Part shown: in pieces, positions 47,251 to 59,890 of the stretch
Position numbering within the stretch: position 1 is the first letter of the stretch
Layout: each line of letters starts with the position of its first letter
Source of the DNA: Welwitschia mirabilis
Lineage: Eukaryota; Gnetophyta; Gnetopsida; Welwitschiales
Assembly: GCA_051453625.1 (NCBI GenBank)
Contig: JBOZIK010000001.1
Span: 291,700,668 to 291,764,667 of the forward strand
Direction: 5' to 3'
DNA: 64,000 nucleotides
The notes under the pieces: generated by a model
What the model was told of the DNA's origin: nothing
The model's database searches: none
The model's input: only the letters and a program-made list of their open reading frames with translations
Program-made: the position numbers and the translations under genes

Positions 47251-47550
47251 AGTGCAAGACTGATGTTTCTAAGTTTTACCCAAATAGGTAGTTTCTAAAA
47301 AATTTTGCTAAAATCTTCCCTAGATCTCCATCAAGCAAGGGACAAGTCCTAAAAAATCAGGAAAGACTAAAAAAAACAAAAAATTTCTAAAACAGGATTC
47401 AAAAATAGACCTTTTACTCCACTTCAATTGAAATGATAGAGCTTGATTTTATAAGTAAGCATACCTAACTAAGTTTTCACTAGGGTTTTTAGTTTACTAA
47501 GTGTAGTACCAAATTGTGTCTTATTAGTGTCTTAGCAATCTCCTCCAACA
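47251..47550 (-). repeat. LTR-like segment shared with 55800-56000
   Basis: From about 47380 to 47550 it matches 55810-55985 (GGATTCAAAAATAGA, GCATACC, AAGTGTAGTA). It ends in CTCCTCCAACA, which would be TGTTGGAGGAG at a minus-strand LTR start. It may be the 3' LTR of copia C, but no clear polypurine tract follows. Confidence 0.4.
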
Positions 47551-47710
47551 TGAGAACAGGCTTTCTTATAAGAAAACCAATGTGCCTAGAGGAAAAATTT
47601 AGAAATGCGATCTCTAATAAAACCTCCTAAAAAGGAATTATTATCTGGGGGAATTACTTTATAGATAAGTAGTTAGATTTTGCTACTGTTTTTAAAGTAA
47701 TAGGATTCAT

Positions 47711-47793
47711 ACATTACACATCGTGTAATGTTAGGAAAATTGTACTACACATCCTGTAGTACTAGGAAAAGTTATACTACACATCCTATAGTA
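47711..47793. repeat. Three short hairpins in tandem
   Basis: Inverted repeats ACATTACAC-ATC-GTGTAATGT (47711-47731), GTACTACA-CATCC-TGTAGTAC (47742-47762) and TACTA...TAGTA (47775-47793) are separated by TAGGAAAA-like spacers at a spacing of about 32 bp. Arm sequence differs between hairpins 1 and 2 while pairing is kept. Confidence 0.75.
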
Positions 47794-47987
47794 CTAGGAT
47801 TGGGAAAGGGTTTTTAGAGTGACTTTGAAATTTAAATAAAGGCTAGTATCTATAACAGAATAAGTTTCATTAACTGATGTAATCCTATCTTGAATTGAAA
47901 GTATTAGAAATTTTCTTGACAAAGTGGTTTAATTAGAATATTTGTTGTTTGTTCTAAGATTAGATAATATATTAGTGCAATTACTTA

Positions 47988-50900
47988 TTATTGTAAAAGT
48001 TCCCTAATTTTATGGACCCCAACACGAAAGTGTTTTATTTTATCAGGGTGTAGTGGATCTTTCATTATGTAAATAGTAGATTGATTATTAATGAAGAGAT
48101 TNNNNNNNNNNNNNNNNNNNNNNNNNNNNNNNNNNNNNNNNNNNNNNNNNNNNNNNNNNNNNNNNNNNNNNNNNNNNNNNNNNNNNNNNNNNNNNNNNNN
48201 NNNNNNNNNNNNNNNNNNNNNNNNNNNNNNNNNNNNNNNNNNNNNNNNNNNNNNNNNNNNNNNNNNNNNNNNNNNNNNNNNNNNNNNNNNNNNNNNNNNN
48301 NNNNNNNNNNNNNNNNNNNNNNNNNNNNNNNNNNNNNNNNNNNNNNNNNNNNNNNNNNNNNNNNNNNNNNNNNNNNNNNNNNNNNNNNNNNNNNNNNNNN
48401 NNNNNNNNNNNNNNNNNNNNNNNNNNNNNNNNNNNNNNNNNNNNNNNNNNNNNNNNNNNNNNNNNNNNNNNNNNNNNNNNNNNNNNNNNNNNNNNNNNNN
48501 NNNNNNNNNNNNNNNNNNNNNNNNNNNNNNNNNNNNNNNNNNNNNNNNNNNNNNNNNNNNNNNNNNNNNNNNNNNNNNNNNNNNNNNNNNNNNNNNNNNN
48601 NNNNNNNNNNNNNNNNNNNNNNNNNNNNNNNNNNNNNNNNNNNNNNNNNNNNNNNNNNNNNNNNNNNNNNNNNNNNNNNNNNNNNNNNNNNNNNNNNNNN
48701 NNNNNNNNNNNNNNNNNNNNNNNNNNNNNNNNNTCACTAATATAAAGAAAATTATCCTAAAAACATAACATATCCTAATGTTGATAAGGAAGTTTTTAAA
48801 TATTCAGTAAAGCCTAGTTTAGTGTATGCCTTCAAAACAAACTTAAAATTTTTCTTATATGTAAGACCTAAATCTTTTATCTTCTTTAAGTATGTAGTAC
48901 TCTCATAGTAGAATTTAGATGACTAGTTTATGATGTATGAAGATATTTAGATAAGACACCAACCACATGTCAGATATTAAGTATAATATTAATAGAATAA
49001 ATAAGAGTACCAACTATTCTTCTATATTTAGGTTTATTTACAAATTCCAAATGTTCATCAACATCAATTTTTACATTTTGTTCCAAAGCTATAATAATTT
49101 CTTTAGTATTTTCCAATTAAGATTTTTAAATAAAGACTTCAATATAGTTCCTTTGAATTAGGAAAATTTCTTTTTTTATTTTTTTTAATTTCTATACCAA
49201 GGTAGAATTTAGCTAGTCTAAAATTAAAAATTCTAAATGCCTTGCTTAAAGCAATTTTCAAATGAATCACATCCACTTTATTAGTACTAGTTATCAACAT
49301 GTTACCTAGATGAACCACTATATATGTAGATTTGTTTTCATTAGATTTAAGAAATATTATGACATCTACATCCTAATAGTCACACAATTTAAATCTGATG
49401 GTAATCAAGTAATTAATAACCTTCTTATACCATGCTCTTATAGCTTATTTTATCCCATATACTAACTTAATTAGTCTATGTATTTTCTGTTCCTTATCTT
49501 TCACTTAAAAACCCCTAGGTTGCATCATATATATTTCTTTTTTAAGATCTCTATTGAAAAAAGTAGTTTTAATGTCTATTTGGTGTATTTTCCATTCTTT
49601 CCAAGCTATTAAGATAATCATAATTCTAATAGTAGCCCATTTAGCTGTCAGTGCAAAGACTTCATTATAGTATAATCCTTTTCTTTGATATAAGCACACA
49701 ACAATAAGCCAAACTTTGTGTTATCTACTTGTTATGGAAAATCCATTTATTAGGTAATGCAGTGTAACCTAATAAAAGATTAACTAACTCCCATGGATTA
49801 TTTTCTACAAGTGCATTATATTCTTACTTCATGTATTAGATCCATATATCACCTGGAATGACATCTTTGAAAGAGGTTGGCTCATCATCAAATGTTAGAT
49901 GAATGTCATCATCAAGAAGAGATGTATGAGAGCTTTACCCACTTCTAATTTTTCTTCTTTCATCATTATTAATAACATCTTGTAGGGTAGATTCTAGCTA
50001 ATTACTTCATTTTTATCTTTAGAAGAGATTAGCATGCTCGTTAAAATAATCTAATGAGCTATGGTTGAAACTATGTTCATATGTGCTAGGCATATGTAAA
50101 TGTTCAATTCCTCTAGGCTATATTATGAACAAACCATTTTGGATGAAAGGAACTAAAAAATTATTATTGATGGATACATTCTCCCTGTCAACTATAGGAC
50201 ATTAAATGTCTAAAATTATCACAAGATTGGAGGAAGGACAGAGCTTGAAAAGATCAAGTTGAGAAATGTTTTGTAAGGTTTTTGAAAAGATAACATCACA
50301 AGAAACAATGATTTTATAAGGCTCAAGATTGTACACATAGTAGCTTTTCTAGTTAGTTGGATATCCCATAAGAATGTTGACATGAGCATGTTTACTAAGA
50401 TTATCACAACGTTTAATAGAAATATAAACATAGCACTTACATCTAAATATAGAAAGATGGTTGAAAGTTGGCTCACATCCATTTTATTTTTCAATAAGGG
50501 AAATACCCTTTTAGAATCACAGCTAATAAGGTTGTTAAGATAGATCTCAATACTAATAACTTCATACCATAAGTAAGATTTGCATCGATTAATTACATCA
50601 TTAAATGTATCATAGTCATGATGGGTCAAATGAAGCATTTAGCTATGCCACTCTATTAAGACAATATTGGACATTTCTTTAGAGGATGAGTGCCTTATAA
50701 AGTAAGAAATTCTTTGAATTTAATGGATATGTATTTGTTGCTATTATCAGAGTACAAATATTTAATCTTGTTACTGGTTTTCTTTTTAATTTTTGCTTTG
50801 AAAATCTTGAAAATATTCAAAGTTAGAGCTTTGAATCCCATAAAATATACCTAAGACATACATAAAAAATAATTTATCAATGATATAAATTAATGATACT

Positions 50901-52428
50901 CTTAAAGTGCATGAACTAGCATAAGACCATGTAGAGCACTATGAATGAGTAGAATCCTTTGATCACTGCATCATTTGCTAGGAGAAAAATGTTGTCATGT
51001 TGCTTTACTCATAATATATTCTTCACATTCAGGAAAATCATGTCAATGAATAAGGACTAGCATGACTCAAGCAAGCACGTTATAGAAGTGATGGGAAAAT
51101 TTCTTCTTCTGAAATATGATAAGCAATTTCATGCATAGAAAAACATCCTTAAAGATGCATCATTTTTCCACTCATGTAGCACAATAAGGTTTTAAGAATC
51201 CTTTTTCATGGACATAGAGTGATCTTCTCAGATCATTTTGGAAATAGAGAGAAGATGTAATGTTAAAGAGGGAACATATAAAACATAAGAGAGCGTTCAT
51301 TATGAAAGAGAAGGTAATTGTACCATAATCCTCCATAGGAACTAGAGTTTTGATTGCAAAATTAACTTGACTAGGATATACTATAAAGTCATCAAAATAG
51401 TGATGCCTATACACTTAGTTTCACTTGTATCTAGAATGCAACATTCATCATGAGGTGTATTTCCATTCATACACATAAAATATGAATTTGAAGCATGACA
51501 TTAGATCCAGAGTATTCATCATTATCCACAAAACCGAAATCATCAGTAATTACATTTGCATTAGGTATAGCTTTGATTTTCTTTCCAGGTATAATATAAT
51601 AATTAGTGGTATGACCTTGTCTTCTACATCATAAATACTAAAATGTATTCTTCTTCAAGGTATTATTATTCGGATGTGGTTTCTTCTTTGACTGAGACTA
51701 ATGATAGTGAAAAGGTGTAGCAGCTTGCTGTATCAAAGAGTTTTACCCTTATCATAATGTTAACATTATAAAAGTAAATGCTTGAAGTCTATTTAGCTAA
51801 ACATGATCTACTATGAGAATGTGACACTTAGAATGTAGCTTTAGAGGATGAGATAGTAGTAAAGTTAAACTATGCTTTGGTAATTATAAGGTATTTACTA
51901 AGAGTATGAAAGGTCATTTGTAGTAGCTGCCTGCTACAACACAGTAACATAATGTAGTTTTACAAAGATGGATCCTCCAACCAACATTTAACCAGGTTGA
52001 CATAGTATATGCAAATTTGGTTTTATGAATCATTTCAACAAACTTTACCTTAGTATTAATTGTTTGTGTAATTAGCTATCACATATTTCCTTTCTTATAA
52101 TGTAAGCTATTCATACTTGTGATAAGACTGATAAGCTTTAAATCATTCTTTGAATAAAATATATCCCACAATGTGATGTAGTAAGTGTAGTTGGTCTTAC
52201 TACAATCTACAAACTTCTTATGCTTCAAATCCACTGATTTTCTCATGATTTTATCAACTTATTATTGATAGAATTTCAAGCATTTTATTCTTCTAGAGGT
52301 TGAAGAAAAACATGTGCTTTCTTAAGGACATCAGGATCAAAATCATATATGTGCATAGTGGACATGAAATCTTCATGCCAATCTTCCCAACTCTAATCAT
52401 CTTGAAGAGTGATTCTAATGTTAGCCAT
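47988..52428 (-). pseudogene. Copia C: decayed Ty1-copia gag-pol (RNase H to gag)
   Basis: From high to low coordinates: a gag start MANIRITLQDD (52428), CRRQGHTTNYY (decayed zinc knuckle, near 51620), LSYVLYVPSLTLHLLSISKMI (51215-51290, region after protease), a YPTN.KSYYVYNLEPYKIIVSCDVIF segment (50290-50370, integrase end), and RT with NEVFALTAKWATIRIMI and DIKTTFFNRDLKKEIYMMQP (49505-49680). The YVDD box has decayed to HLGNM (near 49300). YRRIVGTLIYS (near 49000), then a 632-N gap and RNase H NNQSTIYIMKDPLHPDKIKHF (47988-48101) follow. It is divergent from copia A and B, with many stops. LTRs could not be fixed. Confidence 0.8.
48102..48733. other. Assembly gap (632 N)
   Basis: Gap inside copia C between RNase H and the RT tail. 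The real distance in copia elements would be shorter, so the size may be overestimated or other sequence may be inserted. Confidence 1.
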
Positions 52429-54249
52429 AATTTCAATTGTTAATACTAGCGTGAAAATGCCTGACAACATCTAAAACTTATCTTTTAAAGTTTCCATAGT
52501 TGATATAATAAGGTGAAGAGATGATAAGTATGAGGAATTGATAATTCTCTGAGGGATCTTACTCACATTCACAATTAAATAATGGATTGATCCTTTGCAT
52601 AAATAAAACCTGTTAACTCAAGAACAGAAAGTGATAAGAGGCAAACTCAAAATGATATAGTCAATTTAACAAAGGATCTTGCTTATATGCACAAGTTTAA
52701 ATGATTTATCCAAATCAAAATGACACAAAAAAAAAGGCAAAAAAAGAGTCATGATAGAGAGGTATTGAAAATATAAAAGGGATCTTGCTTACATCCACAT
52801 GTCAAATGATCTATTCAATCTAGAAAAGTATGAAAAATTTTGACGAAACTAACCTTAACAATCACACGCATAACAAAAACAAGTAAATTTATTTAAGAAA
52901 TCCTTATGTGGACATAGTAAATTTCAATGCAAGGGGCCTTAATCATTAGATGATTAAGTAAAAGCTTTTTGAATTTTAGATTTTTTTTCCAATATGAGAA
53001 ATGGTCATGTCCTCTCTGAGGTATGAACGTTGTCTCTAAAATGAGTAAAAAGACAAAATGTGCATTACATTAGTGAGATATCTAAGTCATTAGCCAATTT
53101 TAGTTGCCTCAGTTACATACCCCCCTTAAGGAAGAGTACGATGTAATGTTGGTGACCTACTTATACCTGAGACTTGGTAAATTTTAAATTTCTTATACTT
53201 ATGGCTCTTATCGACTTGGTAATGAAATCCAAGTAGACCCCACCACTTTGCCTCTGGTATTTAACTAATACACCCTCGATTAGTAAGACATGCATGAGAA
53301 TCTAGTCCTTAGGATGGCCAAGACATTTCTGCTTAAGAGAGACACGACTCTTCATAAGCCTAAACTACACAATAAGTTTAAAGAACAGTGTATCCTTATA
53401 CAAATCAATTTGTATATAAGGCTTCCCATGCCTACCACTAATAAACACCTATTGCTAGTAAAAAAAATGTTATATGATTAAGGACGGGGTAAATTTGAGT
53501 TTTAAACCTTAAGCATAAAAGGTAAGGGTGGCATTAAGCATAAAGGAAAATAAGACCCAAAAAATGAGAAAAAAGGGACTTCGTTATAGTATACTCAAGT
53601 TAAGTGGGTCTTATTCAACATCCCAAACTTAACTTAAGATATCTAAATTACAAGCAAAAATAGGATCTAGGTGGGAAAATCAGGTCAATTGGATCTTACT
53701 CCACATCCTAACTCAACTATACGTAAGAAAAGTGGGGTTTAATGGGCTTATATGAGCTAAAATTCCCAAAAATTCCAAAGTAATGCAAAATACTAAAAAG
53801 TACACTAAAATTATATGTGCGCCAAAATGAACTAAAAGCTTAGCTACAGTTACATGTGTGTAAGCTTAACACAAAAGCTAAAAAAGGACACACATTCACA
53901 TGTGCACATGGAACTATAGAGTGCTAACACATTAGAAGAATGGGCTGAGAATTTCTTTTGTTCTTTTAACCACGAATTTGGTTGCTAATTTTACTACTAC
54001 TTTTAGCATGAAAAGGGGTTAGCAGCACCTATAGCTTCATTGGAAAAGATATTAGTAGAAGGAACTTTATTTCATTATATTTTTCTCAACTCAATTAAAA
54101 AAATAATAAATAAATAAATTAAAATAAACCAATGAGGACAACTCACCAAGTTAGAATCACTAAGTAATCAAAAGAACTACCTTTACAATTTATAGCGCTC
54201 AGGGCTAGTTAGAAATATGAATAGTTCTACAACTTTTGCAGGCATCATG
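52429..54249. other. Sequence upstream of copia C gag, no gene recognised
   Basis: This could be the 5' leader of copia C. It contains three diverged repeats of about 115 bp starting near 52552, 52674 and 52782, each with GGATCTTRCTYA followed by AAATGATYTAT-like words. No primer site was found next to the gag start. Confidence 0.5.
52552..52820 (+). repeat. Diverged tandem repeat, about 115 bp x 3
   Basis: Copies begin GGGATCTTACTCACATTC, AGGATCTTGCTTATATGC and GGGATCTTGCTTACATCC. Confidence 0.5.
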
Positions 54250-55440
54250 TTAAATTCTTGCAAACATTTTGTTAAATTTTAAATAGGCTTTAACTTTGAT
54301 AGCGTCTAAAATGAATTTTTCACAAGCCGCAAGATGAAAGAGGTGGTTGTCAACTTCCAAGCATGTATAGTGAAGGGGCCAGAAAAAAACAGCAAGGATT
54401 GCGAAGGGGCAAAGCTGGCAACGAGATTTGCAGATAGGAAACGAGAGTAGAAGAATGTCGAGCACCGCAATCAAATGGAAACAATTCTGCCAGGCCGAGC
54501 TATTCTCAGTGTGATTGTTATCAAGTAGCATGCAGCCAGTCGAGCTCGCATCTTCCTCTCGCAAAGATACAGAACAACATGTTCTTGCCAGAGAACCAGA
54601 GCTGCGTAATGTTCTTGGAGTTGAGAATCATAGCTGATGCCTGGAAGCGCCCACCGCTGAAGCTTCAGAGGCAACGTGAAATGGATGCTGTAATTGTCTG
54701 CGCAGATTCAGCATAGAACATTGGCACAGACAGCGCTAAAGAAATCACTAGAACACTTGTCAGCAGAAGCAGTGCAATTGGCAATGCGCGCAGTTTTTCT
54801 GAAGCTTGTGCTCAGCTGATAGAGATAGCCTTGAACGAAGCGATGGCGCTGGATATAATTCGCGCTATGATCAAGCACTTCAGAGGTCTTCCCATTGAAT
54901 AGCTCTCATCGAGCATCTTTGTACACATGGTCGTCTTCCACAGTGCTGCTACAGAGGGCTCCGGCATCACCGGTCCTGTTAGAGACTCAGTGAAGTCCGC
55001 CACGGTGGAGCGTTGTGCCGCAGAGAACTTGCCTTACCAGAAAAGATGTTAATTGCGCTTCTCTATAGAGTATTTCAATGGTCACCCTAGCTTTTATGGA
55101 AACCTGCAGAAAAGCGATGGTATCTCAGAAGATCAGTCGGCGCATTAACTTCATTATCTCCGTCATCTCCTCGATCATTCTGTTGGAAGGCTGAACGATG
55201 TAGTGATTAATAAAGGAATTGGATTCAAAAATTCCACACTTCGGCCGATCCCTAATGAAGGCTTTTTCTGCTTTTTTCAGACTTTTTACCAGCAACATTA
55301 GCGGCGAAACGAAAGCACTTCACGAAAGAATAGCAGAGATTTCTGTCCAGAAAGAGCCAAGCCTCTCAGGCTACAATCCAAGCCCAAAATGCCTAATAAA
55401 GTTTAGGCTGTCTACTATTTCAGTAAGAATAGATAGGTTG
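54250..55440. other. GC- and CpG-rich island of unknown origin
   Basis: This 1.2-kb stretch is visibly richer in G, C and CpG (for example GCGCGCAG, GAAGCGATGGCGCTGG, TTCGGCCGATC) than the AT-rich flanks. Open stretches exist on both strands: on the plus strand a frame reading KIQNNMFLPENQSCVMFLEL (from near 54565), later EACAQLIEIALNEAMALDII (from near 54803) interrupted by stops, and GRSLMKAFSAFFRLFTSNIS (from near 55240); on the minus strand ADFTESLTGPVMPEPSVAAL (from near 55000). None was recognised. It may be a gene relic, an exon or promoter of an unrecognised gene, or captured host sequence. Confidence 0.6.
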
Positions 55441-55574
55441 AGCATGCACACATAATTGAGGTTACTCAATCTTCTAATAAGGGACCATACCTTAGAGAGG
55501 TTATTCAAAGCAGATTCTAGACTCCCCTCTTCCCATCAAGTATCAAGATAATTTACAACTTTATCAAGGCAAAG

Positions 55575-55644
55575 AAAACCTATAAATAAATTTAAAAAGA
55601 TTTGCGAATAAAACCTATAAATAAATTTAAAAAGATTTGCGAAT
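55575..55644 (+). repeat. Perfect 35-bp direct repeat
   Basis: Two identical adjacent 35-base units (55575-55609, 55610-55644) starting AAAACCTATAAATAAATTT. Confidence 0.95.
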
Positions 55645-55699
55645 AGATCTGAAAAAAATTTAACCTACAAATAGATCTAAGCAAAACCTAGAAAGGTTT

Positions 55700-56146
55700 T
55701 GCAGTAAAAGAAGTATGCATAGGCATGCAAGCTTCCTAAGAAAATCAAGAACTACTAGCCTTAGCTCTTACACCAAATAAAAAAGTAGAAAAGAGCAAGA
55801 AAACAAGAAACCCTAAAATAGGATTTCAAAAATAGATCTTTTATTTTTAACTTTATTTCAAATGACAAAGCTTTCTTTTATAGGGAAGCATACCCAATTA
55901 GATTTCCATTAGGGTGTCATTTTCCCTAAGTGTAGTATCACAATGTTACTTACAAATGCCCTAGTAAGCTCCTTGTTCTAAAAAATCAAGGTCCTCTGAC
56001 TATAATGCTATTTAACTCTTCCTCTAATTCAAATTTATATAAGATTAACTGCTCTACTAGCGCTATGACTTACACTAACTAGATACTAGTCCAACACAAA
56101 GCAATCCACTTCCTAATCACTTGTAGACTCAACCTAGGCTCCAACA
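55700..56146 (-). repeat. LTR-like segment (minus strand start TGTTGGAGCCTAGG)
   Basis: It ends at CCTAGGCTCCAACA (56133-56146), an LTR start on the minus strand, and includes a segment matching 47380-47550. On the minus strand CTATAAAAGAAAGC (near 55870-55885) looks like a TATA region. The other end and the relation to copia C are uncertain. Confidence 0.4.
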
Positions 56147-58354
56147 GAAATGAAGCAGGCTATTAGACTAAACTTAAAGCACTTCCTTGTGTTCACTTGG
56201 TGCTTTGGCACTATTATAATCTTGAACTTTCCATTTAATTGAAAAAAAAATTCATGTAAGAGGAGCCCATAATGAACCGAGAAGAAACCTACTTACATGT
56301 TTCCCTGTCTTCCCATAAAACTGAAAAGGAAGCTAGAAGAAAGAAAAGGATTAACGTGAAATATGCAATGCTCTCTCTCCCTAGCACATCCAGATGTTGA
56401 CTACACCACTCGAGCCCTAGCTAACCATGAAGAAAAATAAGCCTGATTACTAAACTACCCTATAAGACCACCCTGGCTAGTGCTTATTTCCTTGGTTTAA
56501 TTGTCGATTCAACCCTTAGTCTTGCTCTTTTTCATTGCTCCTGGTGCTTCTGACCCCTATCACACAACTAAAATCCGTGTTACTCACTCAACCACCCTTA
56601 ACTTCTCCTGCTTCCACTTGAAGGAGTTCTTTCTAGTAATTATAAAAATTTTGAAAAAACATTTTTAGACTAAGGCAAATGTATTTTAAATTAACTTGGA
56701 AGAAAGATAAAATTAATGATAATGAATGTTGACCATTCTAACTCAATAATAAAAATACTTCAGCTTTGCATATACCATACAAATAGTCCTAACTTCCCTT
56801 TATAACATTGAATACCCATGAAATCATTCATTACAAATCCTTTTCATTATACAATGTAATGTAATTCTAAGACTTATTAGAGACTTAATTGGTCACATGA
56901 GTGTACAAAGACACCATTCATCTTCTAACAAATTTAACCAAGATCCCATTATAAAAGTGCTACACTTCACACATGCAAGCATCTTCTCATCCCACTAATA
57001 GGTTAGTCACAACACTTGGCCATGGAATGATTCTAGTTTACCTTCCTTGATGTAGAACATAACATGATTATTTCATTCACTAAAACATATCATTCATGCT
57101 TGGATAATTTAGTTTAACTATAAGAACTTTTAAATTTTTATATAAATTTACATTAAAATAAAATTTTGAAGAACTTCCAATTGTATGGAGGCTATTGAAA
57201 GTGTAAATAGAAATTTTTTTATTACATTCATAGGACCCATAGGATATATGAAACTAAAAAAGTTACAAGTTAAAATAATTTGAATACATCATTAACATTA
57301 TGACTAAGACAAAGTGGAGGTAGTTAAAAGAAAGCACATAAACTGTCTATGACTATATTTCATTTTTCTCTTAAAGAAGAAGTTTAAGGGTTTAGCTATG
57401 TTTCATTTTGCTCTTAATAAAGAAGTTTGAAATCATTGAAGAAAAACATGTTCTTCATCTTCAATGGCTTTAGCTAAACATAACTTACATGTTTACTATT
57501 CTCTTGGAATATTTTGCCATCTCCCTATATTGATTTGAAGATGATGATTGATTATTCTAACTCTACTAAGTAATGCTTTAATTTTAATTAAAATTAAAAC
57601 ATACAAATAAAAAGACTCTTCAATATCATTTCTTTTTCTAATTTATCGAAATAAGATTTGCTCTTTCCATATAAGTTAAAGGAGACTTTTTGCAATGCCT
57701 TTCACTAAAATGTCTTTTGAATTTGGCTTACATTATTTTAAAAAAATAACAACCTCTACATTTAATTTCTCTAACCATTTTTTCCCTTTAAAAACCATCC
57801 TTTAATTTTTAATGCATTTAACTCCACCTTTGAAAATTTAATTTCTTAAAAATTTTAAAGCCTTTAAATATAAACAAAAAAATGATAACCTTCAAAAGTA
57901 ACATATTAGTTTTAAATAATAACATTACATATGATGTTTGGAATTTTACTTGAAATTTCAAGTAAAGGAATTTATTTTATTTAAATGACATAATTAGGGT
58001 GAAAATCTATCCCAAAAATTATGCCTCATAATTATTCTTTTCTTTAATTAGAAAATATTCATGTAATACTTATGCTTCAATTAGGTAAGAGGTGTGTCGA
58101 TTCTCAAAAAAAGTATCATTAAAGTAACATACAAAAATAGTACATTATGAAGGCCTTAAAAGGTTAACATGTTATAAAGAAAAAAGTAAAAGGAGCTAGA
58201 CCCATGGTAGAGATAAAAAATAGACATCATGTGTCATAAGCAAGATGACTGATTTAGAATTAATTAGTCTAATGCTTTAAAAGTTACATGAAGAAATTAA
58301 TCCTAAGTTGGATCTTCTTCACTTGAGTATGAATCTGAAAATAAACATTATCTA
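56147..58354. other. AT-rich sequence, nothing recognised
   Basis: No gene, LTR pair or conserved domain is visible. Confidence 0.5.
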
Positions 58355-58454
58355 NNNNNNNNNNNNNNNNNNNNNNNNNNNNNNNNNNNNNNNNNNNNNN
58401 NNNNNNNNNNNNNNNNNNNNNNNNNNNNNNNNNNNNNNNNNNNNNNNNNNNNNN
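58355..58454. other. Assembly gap (100 N)
   Basis: Placeholder-length run of N. Confidence 1.
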
Positions 58455-59760
58455 AATTCATCCTTGATAGCTAATCAAAAAGTGTTTTCAGAAGTGTTTG
58501 ATAAAGGTTGTGAATATGAAGAAACCATAAATCCATAATAGATAAATAATAAATTATAATTTATGTTATCCACATGTCTTCATAACCCTAGGAAGTAGTT
58601 GTCAACTCATCATGTGTTAGAAACAAATATAACACAGGTATAAATACTTTGACATGCTTTGACTCCTAAGAAGGAGTTTGGTCATATTTATCCCAAATAA
58701 TTATACTATAAAAGATACTAAAACATAAAATTTATAATGTTGGTCTAAATTGTAAACATAAGAAATAAAGATAAAATATCAAGAACATACTCCTAGTAAA
58801 ATGGATTTTGGATAGCTAAAAGACTAAAATGAGCAATCTCAAATAAGATTAGACTTAGACAGAATAAAGACATGCTTGTTCATTATGATTTAAGTTATAT
58901 AACAAAGATACTAGATAAAACTTGAAACCTTAATGAAAAAAGGTAAAAACCCTATAGAAACTATACAAAAATGATCAAACTAAATGGTTTGTATGTAGGA
59001 AATTATATAATTGACTTGAATCTATTCCAACTTACTCTAGATGTTGTCAATACATTTACCACTATTTTAGAGGCTTTCCTTACCTAGGAGATGATATACA
59101 ATAAGTATGAAGCAACTGGTATTCAAATGAAATCAATCTTATAAGAAATAATAGATACAAATGAATATAATTTCAAAAATTATGCTTTAGTTAGAAAAGT
59201 AAGAAATATTTAAAGGGAAGTTTGCATCTCACAAGTGTTAAAGATTATTTAATTTAATCTAGATTTCTAGGCTTATATTGACTAAAGTAAGTCTTCCTTT
59301 ATATACTTCATACAATGAGGAAAAAAGTGGTGGTTCTAAGGAGATTATTACTAATAAGGAGGTTTTCAACTTAGTTACATCCGACACATGTATCATTGTC
59401 TTTGAAAAAATTGTGGATTTCAATAATTCCATTCTTTAATTTTAACCCTTATACATTAGTGTTAATAGAGTTCAAAAATTTAGGATTTGTAATACTTTAA
59501 TTATATATGGTTGTTTAAATATCTATTGAAAATAGAATACTATCAGTATATCTAAAATCAAAATTTTTTTAATAAAGGTATATAACATTATGTAGTAAAA
59601 ATGTCATTTATATTTAGCATGAATCATCTTTTATAAGGGTATATAGTATTAACTTGAGTATTTTGATGAAAAATAGGTCAAAGTAATAATTGGATCACTA
59701 TTTACAAGACTTATATTTTTCCCCCTAAATAATGGATTAATTCAAATGTCACTCAATGAT
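58455..59760. other. AT-rich sequence, nothing certain
   Basis: Scattered short frames with no convincing protein family; probably old retrotransposon debris. Confidence 0.4.
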
Positions 59761-59769
59761 AGGTGATTT

Positions 59770-59890
59770 GTTTAAGTTTGATCATATTTGACTAATTTTA
59801 GACTAAATTTGATAGTTTGACTGAGTTTGACTAAGCTTGACTAATTTTGACTAACTTTGACTGAGTTTGACTAACTTCATTTGACTAGGG
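59770..59890 (+). repeat. TTTGACTRA minisatellite (W-box-like words)
   Basis: Eight TTGACT words within about 105 bp, most as GTTTGACTGA or CTTTGACTAA at 10-11-bp spacing. TTGACY is the core of the WRKY-binding W-box. A simple degenerate minisatellite is the most economical reading. Confidence 0.65.

Noticed and set aside
59770-59890. CRISPR-like spaced repeat
   Set aside because: The repeats are 9-11 bp and nearly adjacent, without spacers; this is a plant minisatellite.
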